The notes: a model not told the origin generated them from the sequence alone. A DNA stretch of 37,770 nucleotides from Oxalobacteraceae bacterium (GCA_947466695.1 CANIFC010000006.1:1-37770); one strand, 5' to 3'. Positions 27,124 to 35,538 are shown, counted from the stretch's first letter. A program made the numbers and translations.

Positions 27124-27653
27124 GCATTTTCCTTCTAGTTTGAGGGTATCAAGTTATAGAAAATAATTAGGCAGTCTAACGGATAAGAAATTCGACCCGG
27201 TCACAACAAGTTCTTTTCAAATAAACCAGTTATATCAAAATGGCTGACATTTTTCCTGATTGGCTGACACACTGATTGGCAAGCTCGACGCCAAGCACAG
27301 GAAGTCATTAAAGAGTCATCAATAGCAAGATAATCTCCCCTTCAGCGCCGCTAACAATAACGCGTTTTACAAGGCGCCACTTTCCGCTTCGCATTGCCAC
27401 CCACCATCTCCAAAGTGACTGAGGCAGGCAATTTTTGGCCAATCGAGCCCATGCGCACATCATGATAAAGTACCGCATGGTAGGACAACTGGATTACTCG
27501 TCGCAAATGCTTTGTTTGCATGCATCTATGCAAAAAAAACATACATGTACCAAGCTTACACCTGATTTGCCAAACGTCAACAGACTGGCCGCTTACCCGC
27601 AGCTGTCCGGCTTCATGACAAGGCATCCATGTCGCACTTGCCGAAGGTCAAAG
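27124..27653. promoter_or_regulatory. Upstream region of the glutamate dehydrogenase gene
   Basis: This 530-base gap holds no convincing gene. Near the dehydrogenase start are AGTCTAAC (27173-27180) and GGTCACAA (27199-27206), both also found before gltI. Further up are direct repeats TGGCTGACA (27241-27249, 27261-27269) and CTGATTGGC (27256-27264, 27272-27280). At 27515-27534 TTTGCAT and ATGCAAA form a perfect 7-bp inverted repeat. Open frames of up to 103 codons on both strands (about 27351-27746) show no recognisable domain. Confidence 0.5.
27241..27280. repeat. Two overlapping direct-repeat pairs upstream of gdhB
   Basis: TGGCTGACA occurs at 27241 and 27261, exactly 20 bases apart, and CTGATTGGC at 27256 and 27272, 16 bases apart. 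The block lies about 120-160 bases before the dehydrogenase ATG and looks like a multi-copy operator. Confidence 0.6.
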
Positions 27654-28637
27654 TCAGGGATTGGTTTTCCCCGGGACAGCCAGTTTTGCCGCCCCGCTAA
27701 CGGTCTTGCGCCCGCGCAGACTGGCCTGGTTCAGATGCTCCCATAGCCGTGAGACCAGCAGCTTGCCCGGTCTCTGTGCCGATGGACGCTCACGATACAG
27801 CCGGATCTCCATGCTCACTTCCCATTGGGCCAGCCCATCGTCAGCCCGGGCCAGTTGTTTTTGCCTGATCTCCCGGGTGACAGCTGATTCCGGTAAAAAA
27901 GCGACTCCACGCCCTTCCAGTGCCATCATTTTCAAGCCTTCGGCCATATCGGTTTCGTAGCACTTTTCTAAATGCAGCGGAGTACGCGCATCATTTAAAA
28001 TCAGGTCCACCATCCGTCCGAGGTAGGCATTATTGGCGTAAGACAGAAACGGCAGCGGCGCAGCGGCTGTGCCGGGCAGGACAAACTCGGGCACGCCGGC
28101 CTTGTTGCAACGTGCGTAGGCCCGCAGCACTTCCGAGCCCATCGTGATCATGTCGTACTGGGCTGGATCAAGCAACAAGGGCTGATGCGGGTGATGGTAG
28201 CAAAGCAGCAGGTCACAACCGCCCTCGACCAGCGTCATGACCGCATCATGCACATTGAGCGCCAGCAAACGGGCATGAATTTCACCAAAATTTGCATCAA
28301 GTCCGGTCAGCCATTTCGGCATGTAGGTGAGTGACAGCGTGTGCGGCACCGCAAAATCAATAGTCGCCTGGGTAGAACTGCGCTTGCCGCGCAGCAGCGC
28401 CCGGGCATTATTGATTTGCCCGAGCATGACGATGGCCTGTTCGAAAAAGACTTCACCGGCATGGGTAAGGCGTGTCGGATACGAGGTCCGGTCAATCAGG
28501 TCAGTGCCTAGCCAGGCTTCAAGCGACTGTATGCGACGCGAAAAAGCCGGTTGTGTGACATGACGTAATTCGGCAGAGCGGCTGAAACTATTGGTTTCCG
28601 CCAGTGAGACAAAGTCTTCCAGCCATTTGGTTTCCAT
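27654..28637 (-). CDS. LysR-family transcriptional regulator, HypT-like
   Basis: The 327-residue protein has the LysR winged helix-turn-helix at the N-terminus (METKWLEDFVSLAETNSFSRSAELRHVTQPAFSRRIQSLE) and a substrate-binding-like effector domain. The opening METKW and the phrases QPAFSRRI, FLSYANNAYLGRMVDLIL and MALEGRGVAFLPE follow E. coli HypT (YjiE), the hypochlorite-responsive regulator activated by methionine oxidation; many proteins of this subgroup have other or unknown signals. I chose the ATG at 28635-28637 because a 31-residue upstream extension is not LysR-like and runs into the 13-bp repeat array. It lies between gdhB and an ABC exporter, all leftward. Confidence 0.9.
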   Translation of the reverse strand: METKWLEDFVSLAETNSFSRSAELRHVTQPAFSRRIQSLEAWLGTDLIDRTSYPTRLTHAGEVFFEQAIVMLGQINNARALLRGKRSSTQATIDFAVPHTLSLTYMPKWLTGLDANFGEIHARLLALNVHDAVMTLVEGGCDLLLCYHHPHQPLLLDPAQYDMITMGSEVLRAYARCNKAGVPEFVLPGTAAAPLPFLSYANNAYLGRMVDLILNDARTPLHLEKCYETDMAEGLKMMALEGRGVAFLPESAVTREIRQKQLARADDGLAQWEVSMEIRLYRERPSAQRPGKLLVSRLWEHLNQASLRGRKTVSGAAKLAVPGKTNP

Positions 28638-28682
28638 ATCAGGGCCTTGGTGTAAGTAGTCGGTTGGAAGAAATTGAAGGCG

Positions 28683-28760
28683 TATTTGCGTCGTACGTTT
28701 GCGTCGCACGTTTACGTAATACGCTTGCATTAAGCGCTTGCATCAGGCGCTGGTATCGGG
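28683..28760. repeat. Array of six degenerate 13-bp tandem units
   Basis: The units, read on the plus strand, are TATTTGCGTCGTA, CGTTTGCGTCGCA, CGTTTACGTAATA, CGCTTGCATTAAG, CGCTTGCATCAGG and CGCTGGTATCGGG, contiguous from 28683 to 28760. The T at the ninth position is invariant, positions 4-8 keep a TTGCR core, and neighbours resemble each other most, as in a duplicated and drifting array. The 13-base period is not a multiple of three, so it is not a coding repeat. It begins 46 bases upstream of the LysR start. Confidence 0.75.
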
Positions 28761-28762
28761 CC

Positions 28763-28790
28763 AAAAGGAAGATTGCCTTGTCCTTTTTTT
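28763..28790 (-). terminator. Possible terminator after the ABC exporter gene
   Basis: AAAAGGA (28763-28769) and TCCTTTT (28781-28787) form a 7-bp stem with an 11-base loop, right after the exporter stop. The T-run on the minus strand is short (four), and the longer T-run is on the plus side, so the call is tentative. Confidence 0.4.
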
Positions 28791-28798
28791 CCGCAGGC

Positions 28799-30670
28799 TT
28801 ATTGCGTCACGTCCAGTGGTTCAAATCCATCAGCATCGGCGTCAGTCGCGCTTTCTTTTCGATGTTGCTGGCGTTCCCACATCTGCGCATAGGCGCCATC
28901 GAGGGCGAGCAGTTGCCCGTGCGTTCCCCGTTCAATGATGCGCCCTTTGTCCATGACCAAAATCTGTTCGGCATCAACAATGGTGGAAAGGCGGTGCGCG
29001 ATCACGAGGCTGGTTCTGCTTCTGGCGATTTCCTTGAGTTGCGCCTGGATCATTTGCTCTGATTTCGAGTCAAGCGCCGAGGTCGCTTCATCAAAGATCA
29101 GGATCGCCGGATTTTTCAGGATGGTGCGGGCGATCGCCACGCGCTGTTTTTCTCCGCCGGAAAGTTTTAAGCCACGTTCGCCGACCATGGTGGCATAGCC
29201 ATCGGGCAGCGTTTCAATGAAATCGTGAATGTAGGCCGCCTTGGCAACCGCGATGATCTCGTCCTTGCTGGCACCCGGTTTGCCGTAGGCAATGTTGTAC
29301 TCGATGGTGTCATTAAAGAGTACGGTATCTTGTGGCACTATCCCGATGGCCTGGCGCAGCGAATGCTGGCCGACGTCCATCACATTCTGGCCATCGATGG
29401 TGATACTGCCGGCCTGTACATCGTAAAAGCGAAACAGCAAACGCGACAAGGTCGATTTTCCCGAGCCGCTATGCCCGACCACTGCCGTCGTGGTACCGGC
29501 AGCAATGCGAAAATCGACATCAAACAAAATCTGGCGCTTCGGTTCATAGCTGAAATCCACATGCGAAAACCGGATTTCACCACCAGGATGCCGGCTAATC
29601 TGTAAATCGGCGGCGTCCGGCTTATCAGCAATTTCACGGTTTTGATCGAGCAGGGAAAACAGGCGCTCCATGTCGGCCAGACTTTGCTTGATCTCGCGAT
29701 ACAGCACCCCCAGAAAATTGAGCGGAATGTAGAGCTGGATCATGAAGGCGTTCACCAGCACCAGGTCACCGATTGTCATGGACTTGTCAATCACCCCCTG
29801 GGTTGCGCGCCACAAGATGAGTGTCACGGCAGTGGCAATGATCATTGACTGTCCGGTATTAAGCAACGACAGCGAGGTCTGCGATTTAACTGCAGCAACT
29901 TCATAACTCTGCAGGCCGGTGTCGTAGCGCTGCGCTTCGTAATCTTCATTGCCAAAATATTTGACGGTCTCGTAATTCAACAGCGAATCTATCGCCTTGG
30001 TACTGGCTTTCGAATCAAGGTCATTCATGGTGCGGCGAAAATTTGTGCGCCATTCGGTGACAGTGATGGTGAAGGTGATATAGGTCACCAGTGCAGCCAA
30101 CGTAATGAGACTAAACCACTTGTCGTAGTGGGTCGCCAGATAAATCAGCACCAGCGTAATTTCCAGCAAGGTCGGAAAAATACTGAAGAGCGCATACGAC
30201 ACCAGCGACGAGATACCGCGGGTACCGCGATCAATGTCGCGCGTCATGCCGCCAGTCTGACGGTTAAGGTGAAAGCGCAGTGACAAGGCATGCAGGTGGC
30301 GAAACACCTTGAGCGCAATATTACGCACCGCCCTTTGCGTCACGCGCGCAAACACAAACTCGCGCAACTCGGTAAACAAGGTCGTCGACAGGCGCAATAA
30401 GCCGTAAGCCACCAGCAGGCTGAGCGGCAACACCAGCAAGACCATCGGGTCGGAAGGTACTAGCGTGAGGCTATCGATGATCTTCTTGAGGATCAGCGGT
30501 ACCCCGACATTGGCCAGCTTGGCCCCCACCAAAAACGACAGCGCCAGCAGGACGCGCCATTTGTAAGCCCATAAATAGGGCAGAAGGGTCTTTACCGTAG
30601 ACCAGTCGCCACGCGCGTTTTGCGCCGGCGGAGTTGCGGTAGGGGCAGCAGAAGAGGAGTGGGAACGCAT
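28799..30670 (-). CDS. Atm1-type ABC exporter, fused permease and ATPase
   Basis: The 623-residue half-transporter belongs to the ABCB7/Atm1 group. Bacterial Atm1 exports glutathione and glutathione-metal conjugates, and mitochondrial members support Fe-S and heme maturation. The membrane domain (about 30-320) has six helices and the segment HLHALSLRFHLNRQTGGMTRDIDRGTRGIS typical of the group. The nucleotide domain has Walker A VVGHSGSGKST, signature LSGGEKQRVAIARTI, Walker B ILIFDEATSALD and H-loop VIAHRLST. The ATG at 30668-30670 is preferred over an in-frame TTG six codons upstream. It is divergent from the thioesterase gene across a 143-base gap. Confidence 0.92.
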   Translation of the reverse strand: MRSHSSSAAPTATPPAQNARGDWSTVKTLLPYLWAYKWRVLLALSFLVGAKLANVGVPLILKKIIDSLTLVPSDPMVLLVLPLSLLVAYGLLRLSTTLFTELREFVFARVTQRAVRNIALKVFRHLHALSLRFHLNRQTGGMTRDIDRGTRGISSLVSYALFSIFPTLLEITLVLIYLATHYDKWFSLITLAALVTYITFTITVTEWRTNFRRTMNDLDSKASTKAIDSLLNYETVKYFGNEDYEAQRYDTGLQSYEVAAVKSQTSLSLLNTGQSMIIATAVTLILWRATQGVIDKSMTIGDLVLVNAFMIQLYIPLNFLGVLYREIKQSLADMERLFSLLDQNREIADKPDAADLQISRHPGGEIRFSHVDFSYEPKRQILFDVDFRIAAGTTTAVVGHSGSGKSTLSRLLFRFYDVQAGSITIDGQNVMDVGQHSLRQAIGIVPQDTVLFNDTIEYNIAYGKPGASKDEIIAVAKAAYIHDFIETLPDGYATMVGERGLKLSGGEKQRVAIARTILKNPAILIFDEATSALDSKSEQMIQAQLKEIARSRTSLVIAHRLSTIVDAEQILVMDKGRIIERGTHGQLLALDGAYAQMWERQQHRKESATDADADGFEPLDVTQ

Positions 30671-30753
30671 GGGGAACTTGGCAATCAAAAGTGATAACGG
30701 AACTTAAATGTTCATTAAACAAATGAATCTGATAAAAAAATCTAGCTGAAACA

Positions 30754-30791
30754 AATCGGCGTAAATAAATTAGTTTATGATTGCGCCGATT
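30754..30791. repeat. Inverted repeat in the divergent exporter / thioesterase promoter region
   Basis: AATCGGCG (30754-30761) and CGCCGATT (30784-30791) are perfect 8-bp arms 22 bases apart, so their centres are about three helical turns apart. They flank a TATGAT -10 candidate (30776-30781) for the rightward gene. It may be an operator for either direction. Confidence 0.55.
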
Positions 30792-30813
30792 GTAACGTCT
30801 AAAAGGTTAGATC

Positions 30814-31245
30814 ATGTCCCAATTGTCCCAAACACCAGAAAACACCTTGCCAGCCGGCATGCCGCAACTACGTGTCATGCCCTTGCCTGCCGATGCCAAT
30901 GTCCACGGCGACGTGTTTGGCGGCTGGATCATGGCGCAGGTCGACATCGCAGGCGCCATTCCTGCCGCGCGCCGTGCCAATGGCCGCGTGGCGACGATTG
31001 CGGTGAATTCATTTTTATTCAAGCATCCGGTGTTTGTCGGCGACCTGCTCTCGTTTTACGTCGAGATCACCAAAGTGGGCAATACCTCGATTACGGTGTC
31101 AGTGGAAGTCTATGCCGAACGTAACCGGCTACAGGCGGACACCGTCAAGGTGACCGAAGCGACTCTCACCTACGTGGCAACCGGCAGCGACAGAAAACCG
31201 CGCCAGATTCCGGCGATTGAAACGATTGCCCACCTGAACAGGTAG
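30814..31245 (+). CDS. YciA-type acyl-CoA thioesterase
   Basis: This cytoplasmic hotdog-fold enzyme hydrolyses acyl-CoA to free acid and CoA. The 143 residues carry the family active-site segment HGDVFGGWIMAQVDIAGAI with the catalytic Asp at position 44, as in Haemophilus YciA. The later part, FKHPVFVGDLLSFYVEITKVGNTSITVSVEVYAE, is the typical central strand region. The ATG is preceded by AAAAGG about seven bases upstream. It is monocistronic; the physiological acyl-CoA substrate cannot be told from sequence. Confidence 0.93.
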   Translation: MSQLSQTPENTLPAGMPQLRVMPLPADANVHGDVFGGWIMAQVDIAGAIPAARRANGRVATIAVNSFLFKHPVFVGDLLSFYVEITKVGNTSITVSVEVYAERNRLQADTVKVTEATLTYVATGSDRKPRQIPAIETIAHLNR

Positions 31246-31556
31246 AGTTGGCTGGCTGGCTACGCGCCCGATTGCTGGCAGCCTGTGAGCCAGCGAATGA
31301 CTGCACACCGACATCAAGCAAGGCACGACACGACACAACATCATGCCCACCTGAACTCATCGCACGTGAATATCCTTGCCGTAGAGTACAGTGCAGTGCA
31401 GCATCGGCATCAGCCGCTGCCACATGATTCCCGCTCCCAGCCACGCAATGCCCGCCACGGGCTACAGCTATCCTGTGACCTCCCGTAAAAATCTGGTAGC
31501 CAGCAGGAAAATTCGTACTGCGCTACATTAGGGTGGTTAATGATTCCTGTTAAAGA
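31246..31556. other. Intergenic region before the tetR-like gene
   Basis: This 311-base gap has no plausible gene. It contains short simple repeats (a triple GGCT run near 31249-31260, CACGACACGACAC near 31325-31337, AGTGCAGTGCAG near 31390-31401). The tetR promoter should lie in the last 100 bases, but I cannot point to a convincing -35/-10 pair. No clear terminator follows the thioesterase gene. Confidence 0.45.
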
Positions 31557-32306
31557 ATGTCAGTGCCAATGAAAAAACCATCAAAATCCCGGCAAGAAAA
31601 AACACGGCGGCTGATTATCCGGACCGCAGTTGACCTGATAAGCGAACGTGGCTATCGCGCGACGAGCATGAAAAAAATTGCGAAAGAGGCCGGGATCGAC
31701 GCAGCGGCAATCTACGCTTACTTCCCGGGAAAAAAGAAGTTACTGCTCGGCTACTGCGACGCGACGCTTGAGACTGCACTGGCACAGACCCTGCAAACAC
31801 CGGGCTTTGATGAATACAGCTTGCAAGAGCGCTTGCAACGACTGATCGACGCTCTGCTCGAGCAGCTACTGGCCGACCGGGAGTTTGTCGCGATTCTCTG
31901 CAAGGTCGCGGCTAAATCGCCACTATCAATGAGTCCCGGCAAAGTGCCGGCACTTCAGCTGCTGAAAGACCAGGTGACAGCATTTATCGCCCAGGCGGAG
32001 CAAAATGGCGAGATCGCTGCCTGCGCGTACAAAGAGCGCCTCAGCAGCCTGTTTGCCACATATCTGTCCGCTGTCGTGGTCTACTGGCTCAAGGACGAAT
32101 CGGAAGAGTTTTCCAATACTACGCAGCTGGTTGACCTGACGCTGGAAGCGCTGGTAAAGACCTTGCAAAGCGGGTTACTCAATACACTCTCTTCCCTCGC
32201 CAGCTTTCTGATGCGTACACAGTTCAGCCAATTTTCCAGCATGGCGCAAAGCAGCGCTGGTCTCGCCGCCCTATTCGCGCTGGCCAAACGCAACATGGGA
32301 CGCTAA
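31557..32306 (+). CDS. TetR-family transcriptional regulator
   Basis: The 249-residue protein starts with a basic tail and a TetR_N helix-turn-helix (about 15-65: TRRLIIRTAVDLISERGYRATSMKKIAKEAGIDAAAIYAYFPGKKKLLLGY). A variable helical ligand-binding domain follows. It is longer than most TetR proteins, with a hydrophobic, Ser/Phe-rich C-terminal tail (LASFLMRTQFSQFSSMAQS). The ATG at 31557 has no strong Shine-Dalgarno; an in-frame ATG four codons on is possible. The ABC1-kinase gene starts three bases after the stop, so the two are almost certainly cotranscribed. The ligand is unknown. Confidence 0.9.
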   Translation: MSVPMKKPSKSRQEKTRRLIIRTAVDLISERGYRATSMKKIAKEAGIDAAAIYAYFPGKKKLLLGYCDATLETALAQTLQTPGFDEYSLQERLQRLIDALLEQLLADREFVAILCKVAAKSPLSMSPGKVPALQLLKDQVTAFIAQAEQNGEIAACAYKERLSSLFATYLSAVVVYWLKDESEEFSNTTQLVDLTLEALVKTLQSGLLNTLSSLASFLMRTQFSQFSSMAQSSAGLAALFALAKRNMGR

Positions 32307-32309
32307 GCG

Positions 32310-33638
32310 ATGAGCAAGGCACCTGCCACCGGCAAACTCAAGCGTAGCGCGATCAGCGGAATGGCGCTGGCCCATGCCGGAGTCAAACACCTGGGACATA
32401 AGGCACGTCAACTCACGCGTGACGACCAAAGCAAGCAGACGGCACAAGAGCGGCACGAAGGCGAACTTGGCCGCATCCTGTTTCAGGCCCTGAACCAACT
32501 CAAGGGCACGGCACTGAAGGTGTCGCAATTACTGAGTATGGAAGCGGATTTCTTGCCGGAAGGATTGCGACGCGAACTGGCGAAAGGCTACCATCAGGTG
32601 ACTCCGCTGAACCGCGCGCTGGTACACAAAGTCTTTATGGGTGAATTTTCTCGCGCTCCCGAACAGCTCTATGCCAGCTTTGAACCGGTCTCGTTTGCCG
32701 CCGCCAGTCTGGGTCAGGTCCACCGCGCCACGCTGGCTGACGGTACGGCACTGGCAGTCAAGGTGCAGTACCCGGGTATCGCCTCGTCCATCGGCAGCGA
32801 CATCCGCATGTTGCGTGGCATCGTGCAAACGTTCGGGCCGGGCTCAGATCTGATGCCGCGGCAAGAACTGGTTGACCGGGTGATGCGGGAGATTGAGCAC
32901 AAGCTCAACGAAGAGCTGGACTATGAACACGAGGCGGCGCAATTACGCTGGTTTCGCCAGCACGTGAAGCTGCCCGGCATTATTATTCCGCGTAGCATCG
33001 ATAGCCACTCCAGCCGCAGGATATTAACCATGCAGAGGCTGGAGGGAATCCATCTGGAGCAATGGCTGGCGACCGGACCGGACCAGCAGCAACGCGATCA
33101 CTACGGACAATTGCTGTACGACTGGCTTTGGTATAGCGTACGCGTTCTGGGACGGCTGCATGCCGATCCACATCCGGGTAATTTTTTATTTATGCCCGAT
33201 GGTCAGCTGGGCGTACTCGACTTTGGCTGTACCAAAACAATCTCCCTCCCCTTTTGCCAGAGCCTGGCGCAGGCATGGACCGCGCTGCTGCCACAGGATG
33301 GCGGGGAACCGGACTATGCCAGCGTGCGTGAGGCTTATATACAATTGGGGGTCATCGAGTCCGGACTGTCATTATCCGATTTCATGACTCAACTGCTTCC
33401 TGCAATCGCTCCTGTGCTTGACTGGCAGCTGCAACCGTTTCGTGCCGCACGCTTCGACTTCAGCCTCAAATCTCCCTATCCGGCACCCGACCTGACGCAG
33501 AGTAAAACCGTCATGCGCATTGCCGCAGGCTTCCACGAAGATCTGCCTTATTTTGACCGCGCTTACCTGGGTCTGATGCATATGCTGAAAAAAATAGGCG
33601 CCACAGTGACTACCGGCAACCCATGGCAGCAGAAATAA
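32310..33638 (+). CDS. ABC1/UbiB-like (AarF) atypical kinase
   Basis: The 442-residue protein is an ABC1 (ADCK/UbiB) family atypical kinase/ATPase; relatives support ubiquinone synthesis or lipid homeostasis. It keeps the family N-lobe (LKGTALKVSQLLSMEADFLP), the Ala-rich nucleotide loop replacing the P-loop (FAAASLGQVHRA), the invariant Lys in AVKVQYPG, and the catalytic and metal-binding loops (GRLHADPHPGNFLF, LGVLDFGCTK). The hallmark KxGQ reads KVSQ here, a Ser in place of Gly. No C-terminal membrane helices like those of true UbiB are evident, and no ubi gene is nearby, so this is probably a paralogue of UbiB and not the ubiquinone factor itself. Confidence 0.9.
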   Translation: MSKAPATGKLKRSAISGMALAHAGVKHLGHKARQLTRDDQSKQTAQERHEGELGRILFQALNQLKGTALKVSQLLSMEADFLPEGLRRELAKGYHQVTPLNRALVHKVFMGEFSRAPEQLYASFEPVSFAAASLGQVHRATLADGTALAVKVQYPGIASSIGSDIRMLRGIVQTFGPGSDLMPRQELVDRVMREIEHKLNEELDYEHEAAQLRWFRQHVKLPGIIIPRSIDSHSSRRILTMQRLEGIHLEQWLATGPDQQQRDHYGQLLYDWLWYSVRVLGRLHADPHPGNFLFMPDGQLGVLDFGCTKTISLPFCQSLAQAWTALLPQDGGEPDYASVREAYIQLGVIESGLSLSDFMTQLLPAIAPVLDWQLQPFRAARFDFSLKSPYPAPDLTQSKTVMRIAAGFHEDLPYFDRAYLGLMHMLKKIGATVTTGNPWQQK

Positions 33639-33844
33639 CGGGCACGATTTAAGAGGCTACTATTTCCATTTAAAAAAGGCGCTGCCGGCCGACTGCTGAG
33701 ATACCGCTTCGCCTTATTGGAGCAGACCAACATTGGCAGGCATGGCTGCCTCTGGTTTTGCCTCTGCTTTCAATGTGCAAGCGAGCGATATCAGGCGTAA
33801 CATCCTAGTGAAAAAACATATTAATTTCACTCAGGAGCGGCATC

Positions 33845-35509
33845 ATGCAATGGCACACCCACGACATCAGCAATCAGGTTCCCGACCTGCAAGACTACAA
33901 TTTATTCAGCAGTGATGTCGCATTGATGCAAGGCGTGGAATACGCAGGCGCCAGCTGGCATCAGGCCGATCTGCTGCGTTATGGTGCCAGCTTAGGCAGC
34001 AAGGAAGTCTTGCAACTGGGGGAACTGGCCAACCGCCACCTGCCCGAATTACAGACCCATGACCGTATTGGCCGGCGCATTGACCAGGTTGAGTTTCATC
34101 CCAGCTGGCATCAGTTACTCGGCTTGCTGCGCGCGGAAGGCTTGCAAGCCTTGCCGTGGATGGCACCGCAACCCGGCGTGCATGTCGCGCGCGCTGCCGG
34201 CTACTATTTGCAGTCTCAGGTGGAATCGGGTTCGCTCTGCCCCACCACCATGACCTTTGCCGCTATTCCGCTATTGCAAAACGAACCGGTCCTGTTTGCC
34301 CAGCTCAAGGACAAGCTGTATGCCCGTCATCATGATCCGCGTGATCTGCCGATCGCACAAAAAACCTCCATCATGATCGGTATGGGCATGACCGAGAAAC
34401 AGGGTGGATCGGACGTGCGCAGCAACAGCACCGTCGCAATTCCTGTCGCTGGCGGCGGGCGTGGTGCAGAGTATTTACTGACCGGTCACAAATGGTTTTT
34501 TTCAGCACCGATGTGCGACGCCCATCTGGTGCTGGCCCGTAGCGAAAGCGGCCTGTCCTGCTTCTTCGTGCCACGCTGGAAACCTGATGGCAGTAAAAAC
34601 GCGGTACTGGTACAGAGGCTCAAGGACAAGCTGGGTAACCGGTCCAATTCCAGCAGCGAGGTGGAGTTTCAGGATGCGCTGGGAATCATGGTCGGCGAGG
34701 AAGGCCGCGGCATTCCCACCATCATCGAGATGGCGAACCTGACCCGGCTCGATTGCGTCATCGGTAGCGCCGCGCTGATGCGCCATGCACTGACCCAGGC
34801 GATCCATCATGCGCGCCATCGCAGCGCCTTTGGCCGCCTGCTGGCCGAACAAGCACTGATGCGCAATGTACTGGCCGATCTGGCACTCGAAAGCGAAGCG
34901 GCCACCCTGCTCATGCTCAAGCTGGCCAGCGCACTTGATGCCCCAGACGATCCGCTGTTGAGCGCCTGGAAACGCCTACTGACACCTGCCGCCAAATTCT
35001 GGATCTGCAAACGCGCGCTTGCCTTTACCGGTGAATGCATGGAAGTCTGGGGCGGCAATGGCTATGTCGAAAGCAGCCCGATAGCGCGCATGTATCGCGA
35101 GGCGCCGGTCAATTCGATCTGGGAAGGTTCCGGAAATGTCATGTGCCTGGACGTCTTGCGCGCCATCGCACGCGATCCGCAAGGCATGCAATTATTGCTG
35201 GCACAGCTGGACAATTCCCCATCGCAGGCGGTGCGCCAGCTTGGTGAGTCCTTGCGTAGCGACCTGACAGCGGCACCGGACCGGCAAGAAATGCAGGCGC
35301 GCCGTTTTGCACAAAAACTGGTGCTTGCCATGCAGGCACACTTGATGCTGGAGCAGGCTCCGCCGGCCATTGCCGCAGCCTTTATCCGCAGCAGGCTGGA
35401 CGCCGCCGGCGGCCAAGTCTTTGGTACTCTTGGAGATGATATCGACGCCGGTGTACAGCAACAAATTTTGCAGCGGGCCTTCACCCTGGTCCCAACGCAG
35501 AAGTCCTGA
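33845..35509 (+). CDS. aidB: AidB-like acyl-CoA dehydrogenase
   Basis: The 554-residue flavoprotein fits AidB (E. coli 541 residues) throughout. The long N-terminal extension reads NQVPDLQDYNLFSSDVAL and EFHPSWHQLLGLLRAEGL. The acyl-CoA dehydrogenase core has GMGMTEKQGGSDVRSNST and TGHKWFFSAPMCDAHLVLAR. Next is the FAD-contact region RLDCVIGSAALMRHALTQAIHHARHRSAFGRLL, then GGNGYVESSPIARMYREAPVNSIWEGSGNVMCLDVLRA. A helical C-terminal domain follows, which in E. coli AidB binds DNA. AidB is induced by alkylation damage and is proposed to protect DNA; its enzymatic substrate is uncertain. AGGAG precedes the ATG, and a GTGAAA/TTTCAC inverted repeat (33808-33830) lies just upstream of it. No ada or alkB is in the window. 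Confidence 0.92.
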   Translation: MQWHTHDISNQVPDLQDYNLFSSDVALMQGVEYAGASWHQADLLRYGASLGSKEVLQLGELANRHLPELQTHDRIGRRIDQVEFHPSWHQLLGLLRAEGLQALPWMAPQPGVHVARAAGYYLQSQVESGSLCPTTMTFAAIPLLQNEPVLFAQLKDKLYARHHDPRDLPIAQKTSIMIGMGMTEKQGGSDVRSNSTVAIPVAGGGRGAEYLLTGHKWFFSAPMCDAHLVLARSESGLSCFFVPRWKPDGSKNAVLVQRLKDKLGNRSNSSSEVEFQDALGIMVGEEGRGIPTIIEMANLTRLDCVIGSAALMRHALTQAIHHARHRSAFGRLLAEQALMRNVLADLALESEAATLLMLKLASALDAPDDPLLSAWKRLLTPAAKFWICKRALAFTGECMEVWGGNGYVESSPIARMYREAPVNSIWEGSGNVMCLDVLRAIARDPQGMQLLLAQLDNSPSQAVRQLGESLRSDLTAAPDRQEMQARRFAQKLVLAMQAHLMLEQAPPAIAAAFIRSRLDAAGGQVFGTLGDDIDAGVQQQILQRAFTLVPTQKS

Positions 35510-35538
35510 AACAGAGATGGCGGGCAATCCTCGCCGCC

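Noticed and set aside
27511-27540. TTTGCAT/ATGCAAA inverted repeat as a terminator of the LysR gene
   Set aside because: The A-run lies on the wrong side for leftward transcripts and no T-run follows the stem on either strand.
27351-27746. Open frames of 91 and 103 codons on opposite strands upstream of gdhB
   Set aside because: No recognisable domain or ribosome site; overlapping frames in both directions suggest non-coding sequence.
28638-28730. N-terminal extension of the LysR regulator
   Set aside because: The 31 extra residues are not LysR-like and read through the repeat array; METKW at 28637 matches the HypT-type start.
28683-28760. CRISPR-like or iteron array
   Set aside because: Units are contiguous 13-mers without spacers and no cas or replication gene is near, so CRISPR is excluded; a replication iteron is unlikely on a chromosome segment.
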